Source: an uncultured Alphaproteobacteria bacterium (GTDB lineage Bacteria > Pseudomonadota > Alphaproteobacteria > UBA8366 > JADFVY01). From it: a stretch of 39,353 nt of DNA. A program made the translations under genes and the position numbers. Numbering within the stretch: the first letter of the stretch is position 1; each line of letters starts with the position of its first letter. Shown in pieces: positions 34,286 to 39,353 of this stretch. Location: positions 1 through 39,353 of the forward strand of contig CAMYKU010000057.1 in the NCBI GenBank assembly GCA_947259105.1, written 5' to 3'. The notes beneath the pieces are model-generated. The model was not told the origin of the DNA and did not search any database. It saw only the letters and a program-made list of their open reading frames with translations.

Positions 34286-34873
34286 TCAGTCGCTCAGCAG
34301 CTTCTTCAGCGTGGCGTTGGCCTCGTTGATGTCTTTCAGCCTTTCCTCGGCCAGTTTGTCGCCGCCATTGGCGTCCGGATGGTGCAGCTTGACGAGTTCC
34401 TTATATCTGGCTTTCAGGCGGGTCAAGTTCAACGGTGGTTCGATATCCATAATTGCGAGCGCCCTGGCCTCGGCGCTTTCGGGATGAAATCCCGCGCCGC
34501 GGGCCTGCGCGTTTCGCCGCGTCGGATCGGTCTCGTCGTCATCGAAGATGCCGAAACCTTCATGGATCGACGTCGTCGACCGCATGAATCGCCGGTATCC
34601 GCCGGCCCGCGCACCCAGCGGCCAGGTCGGCCGTTGCCACGTCGTGTCGCGGCGCGTCTCGGCCTCGACCTCCGCCTGGGTCATCCCGGCATAATAGTTC
34701 CATGCCTTGTTGTACTCGCGCACATGGTCGAGGCAGAACCAGCGGTACTCGTCCAGCCGGTCACGCGATCTGGGCGCGCGAAACTCCCCTGCTTCGTTGC
34801 AGTCGGCGTGGTCGCAGTTTCTGAGCGGTGCGCGCTCTTGGCCGAAATGCGAGGATCGCTGTTCCTTTCTCAT
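34286..34873 (-). CDS. J-domain (DnaJ-like) protein upstream of cobS
   Basis: A 195-residue protein with its J domain at the C-terminus (about 145-195: ARYKELVKLHHPDANGGDKL, HPD at 165-167), the tripeptide that stimulates DnaK ATPase. The N-terminal half has Cys20, Cys25, Cys47 and His50 (RNCDHADC ... WFCLDH), a possible metal site, and WNYYAGMTQAEVEAE. This architecture next to cobS/cobT is typical of Alphaproteobacteria and suggests chaperone help for the chelatase or a general role; neither is shown by the sequence. It is divergent from bolA. Confidence 0.92.
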   Translation of the reverse strand: MRKEQRSSHFGQERAPLRNCDHADCNEAGEFRAPRSRDRLDEYRWFCLDHVREYNKAWNYYAGMTQAEVEAETRRDTTWQRPTWPLGARAGGYRRFMRSTTSIHEGFGIFDDDETDPTRRNAQARGAGFHPESAEARALAIMDIEPPLNLTRLKARYKELVKLHHPDANGGDKLAEERLKDINEANATLKKLLSD

Positions 34874-34990
34874 GACGTAATTATGGATTTTCGGGTCCTT
34901 CGGCGCAAGCCGTGCGGGTTGACGAAGCGGGGGATCCTGCCGATATCCCGCATATCGTTATTCAGACTAGCTGCAAGGGGTAAATCATTC

Positions 34991-35260
34991 ATGAGCGTTG
35001 CCGGAAGTATCGAGAGGAAACTGACCGAAGCACTGGCGCCGTCGCGCCTCGCGGTCGAGGACGAATCGCACAAGCATGAGGGACATGGCGGCTGGCGGCC
35101 CGGCGGCGAGACCCATTTCAACGTCACGGTCGTATCCGCGGCCTTCGACGGCAAGTCGCGCGTCGACCGGCAGCGCATGGTATACGAAATCCTGGCCGAC
35201 GAAATGGCCGGCCCGGTGCACGCGCTGGCGCTGACGACCAGGGCCCCGGCGGAGGATTAG
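34991..35260 (+). CDS. BolA family protein
   Basis: An 89-residue BolA domain protein: VAGSIERKLTEALAPSRLAV, the HKHEGHGGWRPGGETHFNVT segment with the His residues that can bind [2Fe-2S] with a monothiol glutaredoxin, and SRVDRQRMVYEILADEMAGP followed by VHALALTTRAP. It probably works in iron-sulphur trafficking. Start ATGAGCGTTGCC has AGGGGTAAAT upstream. Its TAG stop (35258-35260) is the first three bases of family A copy 4. Confidence 0.94.
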   Translation: MSVAGSIERKLTEALAPSRLAVEDESHKHEGHGGWRPGGETHFNVTVVSAAFDGKSRVDRQRMVYEILADEMAGPVHALALTTRAPAED

Positions 35261-35485
35261 CGCGTTTCAAGTATGTTTGGATTCGCGCTTGCGCCAGCGG
35301 CGCGACCTCATACTTCGAGACGGCGCTTCGCGCCTCCTCAGCATGAGGCTCCAACACCCGTACCCTCACCCTGAGCATGAGGCTCCAACGCCTGTGCCCT
35401 CATGCTGAGGAGGTTGCGTAGCAACCGTCTCGAAGTATGAGGTCGCTCTGGACCAGCCGAACACAACACAACGGACAAAGTGCTA
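35258..35485. repeat. MITE-like palindromic element, family A copy 4
   Basis: A 228-bp element from TAGCGCG (left) to AACGGACAAAGTGCTA (right), with inner arms CCTCATACTTCGAGACGG and CCGTCTCGAAGTATGAGG and several CAGCATGAGGCTCCAACG units. It lies between convergent genes. Its left end provides the TAG stop of bolA, and its right end, read on the minus strand, provides the TAG stop of the CBS gene. One inner hairpin differs (GAGGTTGCGTAGCAACC) from copy 2. Confidence 0.82.
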
Positions 35486-35911
35486 GCCGCGGACGTACTC
35501 CACGAGCCGCTCTATGGTGAATTCCTGATCGGCGATCTTGCTCTTGACCAGATCGCCGATCGAGACGATGCCGACCAGTTTCTTGCGCTCGAGCACCGGG
35601 AGGTGCCGAATGCGTTTGTCGGTCATGACGGCCATGCATTCCTCGACCGTCTGCCGCGGGTGCACGCAGATCACCCGCTTCTCCATGACGTCCCTGACGG
35701 ATGTCGTCGGTGATGACCGGCCCTTGAGGATGACATTGCGGGCGTACTGCCGTTCCGTGAATATGCCGGCAGGCTTGTCGTCCTCGATGACCACGACCGA
35801 ACCGACATCGTTTTCCGCCATCGTCTTGATGGCATCGAACACCGTATCATCGGGATGCACCGACAAGACCTCGTGGCCCTTCTTGTCGAGCAATTGCTGC
35901 ACTGTTGTCAT
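35483..35911 (-). CDS. CBS-domain-pair protein
   Basis: A 142-residue protein of two tandem CBS domains. The first (residues 8-65) includes DTVFDAIKTMAENDVGSVVV, then GIFTERQYARNVIL; the second (about 75-135) includes QTVEECMAVMTDKRIRHLPV, then GIVSIGDLVKSKI. CBS pairs bind adenosyl ligands (AMP, ATP, SAM) and act as energy or redox sensors for partners. No catalytic domain is fused. ATG at 35911 (MTTVQQLLDKKG) has GGGAGAAGG upstream; an upstream in-frame start would add 12 unlikely residues. Its stop lies in the repeat end. Confidence 0.93.
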   Translation of the reverse strand: MTTVQQLLDKKGHEVLSVHPDDTVFDAIKTMAENDVGSVVVIEDDKPAGIFTERQYARNVILKGRSSPTTSVRDVMEKRVICVHPRQTVEECMAVMTDKRIRHLPVLERKKLVGIVSIGDLVKSKIADQEFTIERLVEYVRG

Positions 35912-36222
35912 CGGCCTTCTCCCAGTAAGAGCACTCCCCCGAAACACCCGCGAACCAGTGCCTCCCGCCGCCGCCTGAAGCCCGCCCGGACAAACGGCGG
36001 TTTCCTTGCGGCCCGGCGCGGCTCCGCGGTTTGCGCGTTGCCCGCAGCAGGGCAGGGCGGCCGGCCGCCTCGACCCGCGATATCCGTTGCGCAGCGCCGG
36101 CGGAGCAGTATCGCCATTATCTTACCACAGATTGTTCCGGACGGCATGCGGACTCCACCGGGCCGTGCGGCGATGGCGTGCCGCCGGGCCCGCCGGCGCA
36201 GCCGGGGCGGCAACCGTCTTGA
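35912..36222. other. Non-coding interval upstream of the CBS gene
   Basis: About 310 bp with no supported gene. It must contain the promoter of the minus-strand CBS-pair gene and otherwise shows only GC-rich sequence with no recognised element. Confidence 0.5.
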
Positions 36223-36557
36223 CCGTCATTGCGGGGCGCGTCCTTCGCCGGGCTCAGAGCTTGTGAATCTTTCGAAAAGGTAAAATCGACGCCGGCCTGT
36301 GCCGGCGGATCATCGTGTTTTCACCCCCACCCCGACCCTCCCCCATCAAGGGGGAGGGGGAAACTGGTCGCTGAGTAAAAGCCCTCCCCCTTGATGGGGG
36401 AGGGTCGGGTGGGGGTGGCCTTCAAGCGAATTGCCGGCGAAAGCCGGCGCCAAACAGGCAAATACCGAAACATTCACAAGCTCTCAGGATGAGGGCGCAG
36501 CGGCAATCCAGGGCCGGCGGATGCCTTGATTGCTTCGCCCGCTTCTCGCAATGACGG
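36223..36557. repeat. Palindromic repeat (family E) interrupted by a family B copy
   Basis: CCGTCATTGCG (36223-36233) and CGCAATGACGG (36547-36557) are the outer arms of a palindromic repeat; an inner hairpin GCAATCCAGG / CCTTGATTGC lies at 36503-36533. The arms are about 300 bp apart because a family B element (36257-36483) sits within the left half. Sequences of the type CCGTCATTGCGAGG...GCAATCCAGG are, from memory, common intergenic repeats in Alphaproteobacteria. Confidence 0.65.
36257..36483. repeat. MITE-like palindromic element, family B copy 3
   Basis: A 227-bp element with ends GAGCTTGTGAATCTTTCG and CGAAACATTCACAAGCTC and flanking TCA...TCA (36254-36256, 36484-36486). The core has CCCCGACCCTCCCCCATCAA and the complementary GGGGGAGGGTCGGG tract, with GCCGGC shoulder hairpins. 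It lies inside repeat family E. Confidence 0.82.
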
Positions 36558-36631
36558 AACCGGAACGCAAGGTTGGCGTGCGGTTCCAATGTACCTGACG
36601 TCGTCCCTCCGTCCGGCCGCCGGGCGCACCG

Positions 36632-37168
36632 CTACTTTCCCGTATAGAATTCCGGAAAGTGGTCCTTGACGATGGGGCCGTCGGTGCTCAGCGCGTGGCA
36701 GCTGTCGAGGTATACGGGTTTCGTCTTCGGGTCGCGCTCGTTGGTGCTGCGGACTTTGGTCTGGTAGGCCACGGTGGCGATCGGGCCGAGCAGCTCGAAC
36801 AGATGGGTGCAGCCGTGGACGCCGCCGATGCGCTGTTTCGCCGTGCGCTGCCAGCCCGGGCCGATCGTCAGCCCTTCCAGCCTGGCAAGGGACGGAACGA
36901 CATCGCCGCATATACCGAAGGGGCTGGCGTCGGTCGCGGCCTCGGCCGCGCGAATGGTCATGCTATCGTCGATGGTCAGCCGCAGCCACATATCGTGGAT
37001 CGGGTCGCCGGCCTCGATCGTGCCGCGCTCGCGGTTGGGAAAGCTGTAGGTCTTGGTGTCCCGCATATGGGCCTCGATGTCCCACAGCCCGTCCTCGCGG
37101 CGGTAGCCCCTGAGTTCGATGTCGCGCGTATGGAAATGTTCGCGCGGTTGCGGCGGCGACAGCGGCAT
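36632..37168 (-). CDS. DUF2889 family protein
   Basis: A 178-residue soluble protein of the DUF2889 family: REHFHTRDIELRGYRREDGL near the N-terminus, DIEAHMRDTKTYSF, DPIHDMWLRLTIDDSMTIRA, and GVHGCTHLFELLGPIATVAY, which has a conserved Cys-Thr-His triplet. The function of the family is not established; members often occur near oxidoreductase or CoA-pathway genes, but none is adjacent here. Start MPLSPPQPREHFH. It marks the last ordinary housekeeping-type gene before the disturbed right end. Confidence 0.85.
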   Translation of the reverse strand: MPLSPPQPREHFHTRDIELRGYRREDGLWDIEAHMRDTKTYSFPNRERGTIEAGDPIHDMWLRLTIDDSMTIRAAEAATDASPFGICGDVVPSLARLEGLTIGPGWQRTAKQRIGGVHGCTHLFELLGPIATVAYQTKVRSTNERDPKTKPVYLDSCHALSTDGPIVKDHFPEFYTGK

Positions 37169-37254
37169 GGATCCTCACTTGCCCGGTTTGCGTTGCGTCG
37201 TTGTGGCGCGATCAATATGGCGCCGCCCGCCGCCGGGTCAAGCGCGGGGCGCGT

Positions 37255-37365
37255 ACGCCGATCCCCGACAACATGGACGCCATCCGCGCCCTGGATGGGG
37301 CCGGCATGGTTTTCATCCCCGAAAACGGCGGTGGTCTGGGTGCGAGGCTGAGAGACCGGGCATGA
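37255..37365 (+). pseudogene. C-terminal remnant of a small XRE/HTH regulator
   Basis: The frame from 37255 reads TPIPDNMDAIRALDGAGMVF then IPENGGGLGARLRDRA and a TGA stop. This matches the end of small XRE-type repressors, which commonly finish with 'lxAIrrALEaAGVeFIpENGGGpGVRLR'. No helix-turn-helix N-terminus or start codon is found upstream, where the sequence abuts the DUF2889 promoter region. It is thus a truncated gene, probably left by a deletion. Confidence 0.6.
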
Positions 37366-37972
37366 CCGGGCCGGAACGCGTCACGACCGCGTCCTCCCGG
37401 CCCTGACCGGGCCGGCGAGCGACCCGTCCACGCGCCGGGCGAACGGGGCCGCTGTATCAGGGGGTCGGGGCGGAGTGGGCAAGGGGGGAGGAGAATTTTT
37501 GCGAGGTAGAGATGATGATGGGGGCCTCGCGCTTTATGAAACCAGGCCTTGCTGGTACGCTGCTTTACGCTACCTGCGCCCATCTCTCTCCAATTGGGTT
37601 GAACGGGTGGATGGCGGACGGCTGCGCCACGAACCCACCAGCATCGGTGAGTTGACCTCGCCGCATCGATATTCCCCCTCTGTCTCCGCCCCCGATACAC
37701 CTTCTTGCGATTTGCGTCCGCTCATCACAGCATTGCAGACTCAATTCGGTCGCACCTGCGGCTTCCGGGTTTGAGCCGGAGCGGCTAATTATCGGCGACG
37801 CATCTATTGAGACGGTGCTATGATTTCTGCGTGGTAAAGGAACTTTTCGACCATAGCGACATAAAGACGCCGATGTTGCGTATCCAGGTTCGGAGCCTGG
37901 GCCGGCCCATCTAGTCGTTGTGATGCTTCGAAAACAATCACGGTTGTCTCGCTTCTATCCAAGGAAATTGGA
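37366..37972. other. Non-coding stretch at the edge of the accessory region
   Basis: About 600 bp without a gene I can support. A 99-codon open frame at 37475-37774 (+) and one on the other strand have no recognisable product. GC content falls from about 37790 rightward. At 37884-37909 the sequence CCAGGTTCGGAGCCTGG plus GCCGGCCCA resembles a tRNA T-arm and acceptor end, but no matching 5' half is found. Confidence 0.5.
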
Positions 37973-38619
37973 ATGACCAAGTTCAGTGTCTGGTGGAGCG
38001 GATTCAGATATAACTACGCTTGGTCTGATTGGATTGGTTACGTCGATGGTTGGATACCTAGATTTTCATATTTCTTCCCGATAATCGGATACATGATCCT
38101 ATTCAATGATCAGATCAGCGAAATGATCGAATTCACCCGGATCACTCAACGTACCACATATGACTGGGGCCTAAGCACAACGGTGTAAGCAATTTCATAT
38201 ATAGGATCAAGAAGCCTTATGCATTCCGTTTCGGGAAAGACTTGGTTGAATATACAAAGACCGCTCTCGAAAACTTTACATACGTAGATTTTCTTCGAAT
38301 TCATGAAATAATTCGAGATGAGGGTCACTTGACACTGCATGGAAAGTACTACGATAGCGAGTGGGATGGATTTGCAGAGGTAGCACGAAATATTGGGGAA
38401 GGAACAGACAACGTAACGAGAACCGGAAACTGGGAGAGTGCAAAGCGGCAGTATGGAGACTTGTTACGTTCCATGCTGCGGGAGCATTTCTTTAGAAGTG
38501 ATACAAGGAAAAGAGCATGGCTCACTTGTTGTATCGTCTTTTCCACGGTGGGGTATGTTTGTCTAGCGGTTCCGAGCATCGACTTGTTTGTGAAAATTAC
38601 AGTTTCTATGTTTGTTTAA
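37973..38619 (+). pseudogene. Low-GC membrane-protein gene with a single frameshift
   Basis: Two adjacent open frames appear to be one gene. The first (ATG 37973, AAGGAAATTGGA upstream) encodes MTKFSVWWSGFRYNYAWSDW with a membrane helix (FSYFFPIIGYMILF) and stops at 38188. The second reads on from GPKHNGVSNFIYRIKKPYAF in the next frame to 38619, ending in another membrane helix (RAWLTCCIVFSTVGYVCLAV). The join is at a run of four G (38166-38169); a fifth G would restore a protein of about 215 residues. Base composition is far more AT-rich than the rest of the window, suggesting horizontal acquisition. The family is not recognised. A sequencing error is a possible alternative. Confidence 0.65.
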
Positions 38620-38922
38620 TCGCTGATATAGGAACATAACAGCGCCATCGACGGGGAAAGCGAAATGTAATGTAGCGCTCCTTCGTTTCGGAGCATTCTG
38701 CGGGATGGTGGTTTTTGCCGAATTGTGGTTTTCCCGAGATGGCACCAATGACCGGAGATAATGCTGTGGGCGGCTCCCGCCACCGAAATCGCGATGTGCT
38801 AAAGTGCAGTATCTGCATCAACCGCCAATTCCGCTTCTGGCTATGAGCGGCGGTTGATGTTCACATCTCGTGATTACCGCTTTCGGGCGGTAAGCAGGCA
38901 TTGGGAGCCACAAAATCCGCCG
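38620..38922. other. Intergenic stretch after the low-GC gene
   Basis: About 300 bp in which GC content returns towards the genome average. A 61-71-codon open frame on the minus strand lacks recognisable features. I see no RNA gene or clear terminator here. Confidence 0.5.
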
Positions 38923-39353
38923 TCACGGACCGAGCTCACCGCCGGGGTCCGGATCCCCCCCTCCGGCCTTCGCGGCCCCGCTCCGTTGTCCGTCCCCCTC
39001 CGCGCACGCCGCGCCCTTCCCCTCGTCCATGCGGCGGAGGTCGGCCCGATAGGCGTCGATCAGGCGCGCGAGGATTTCCGCGCCGTCGGGTTCCGGCCCC
39101 GCGTCCGCCCCGTCCGCCTCCGCCCCGTCCGCCGTCTCCGCCCCCCGCCCCAGCCTCCGCGCGCGGCGGTCCAGCGCCTCGGTCTGGCGCACGAACAGGT
39201 TCATCAGGCGCGCCGCCGTGCGCAGGTACAGCGCCTCGATCTGCGGGTGGTCGCTGCATTCGGCGGCGCGGCGCAGCACCCGCATGGCCGCCGCGTGCAC
39301 CGCCGCCATCTGCGCGACCAGCATCGCCTCCAGCGGGTCGCGCGGCGCCAGCG
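38923..39353 (-). CDS. Hypothetical protein, 5' end beyond the window
   Basis: The frame runs off the right edge of the window: codons before the first internal ATG (39324) read LAPRDPLEA, so the true start is outside. The visible part has a helical segment MLVAQMAAVHAAAMRVLRRA, then LRTAARLMNLFVRQTEALDR, and a low-complexity Gly/Ala/Asp/Glu tail. The 'DPLEAMLvaQMaavHaAAMRclRRA ... RQxEALdrhRGKG' pattern matches, from memory, a family found in many near-identical copies in Rhodospirillales. No function is known to me. Confidence 0.65.
   Translation of the reverse strand, partial: LAPRDPLEAMLVAQMAAVHAAAMRVLRRAAECSDHPQIEALYLRTAARLMNLFVRQTEALDRRARRLGRGAETADGAEADGADAGPEPDGAEILARLIDAYRADLRRMDEGKGAACAEGDGQRSGAAKAGGGDPDPGGELGP

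Noticed and set aside
31199..35300. A cobalamin riboswitch near cobST
   Set aside because: No B12-box-like sequence was seen near the cob genes, and cobST in Alphaproteobacteria are often not directly controlled by one.
37475..37774. A 99-codon plus-strand frame and an overlapping minus-strand frame
   Set aside because: No ribosome-binding site of note, no recognisable domain, and the products look like translated intergenic sequence; described only as non-coding.
38166..38169. Programmed -1 frameshifting at the GGGG run
   Set aside because: In-frame context (GAC TGG GGC CTA) is not an X XXY YYZ heptamer and no obvious stimulatory structure follows, so a mutation or read error is preferred.

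Overview
The window is GC-rich chromosomal DNA from an alphaproteobacterium, probably of the Rhodospirillales or a neighbouring order. The pointers are the block J-domain protein / cobS / cobT with bolA divergent beside it (aerobic cobalamin route), a TipN-like polar coiled-coil protein with an alphaproteobacterial C-terminal domain, DUF502, DUF2889 and DUF2937 proteins, and a typical L28 and acetyl-CoA synthetase. Taxonomy is inferred from gene content only. No rRNA, complete tRNA, CRISPR array or intact transposase gene was found.

Layout. 1-2.9 kb: dodecin, a DUF502 membrane protein, a Lys/Ala-rich small protein, a cold-shock protein and a small holin-like membrane protein. 2.95-4.87 kb: a D-2-hydroxyacid dehydrogenase plus a membrane protein, bracketed by a 51-bp inverted repeat (48/51 identical). 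4.9-9.8 kb: two uncharacterised proteins, a secreted metallo-beta-lactamase-fold protein, a lipoprotein, a small cytochrome c, YajQ and a SlyD-type isomerase. 10-13 kb: a secreted nuclease, and an MFS permease followed by a TRAP-type binding protein without a signal peptide. 13-16.4 kb: an 1100-residue coiled-coil membrane protein. 16.7-19.8 kb: LysE exporter divergent from an Lrp/AsnC regulator, then EVE and Rieske proteins, then a LuxR-type protein with a degenerate receiver. 19.9-25.1 kb: acetyl-CoA synthetase, a TPR-like protein, an M50 peptidase and MeaB. 25.4-28 kb: a tautomerase/isomerase of the PrpF/GalD family with a TcuA-like flavoprotein. 28.1-30.6 kb: ribosomal protein L28, a hypothetical protein, a Tat-exported dienelactone hydrolase and a DUF2937 protein. 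31.3-35.9 kb: cobT, cobS, J-domain protein, bolA and a CBS-pair protein. 36.6-39.35 kb: a DUF2889 protein and then a decayed accessory stretch with a regulator remnant, a low-GC frameshifted membrane-protein gene and an incomplete gene at the window end.

The most striking feature is the density of small palindromic, MITE-like repeats between genes. Family A (four copies) has ends resembling TA-GCGC...GCGC-TA, and three of its ends coincide with TAG stop codons. Family B (three copies, 210-249 bp) has GAGC ends, and two copies have matching 3-bp TNA target duplications; one copy is nested inside another palindromic repeat. Family C (one copy, 261 bp) has 31-bp terminal inverted repeats and a TAA duplication. 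These point to past activity of transposases encoded elsewhere. I did not find a convincing new multi-gene defence or biosynthetic system. The best candidates for unusual biology are the inverted-repeat-bracketed dehydrogenase/membrane pair, the pseudo-receiver regulator next to acs, the MFS/leaderless-TRAP-receptor pair and the MITE families.
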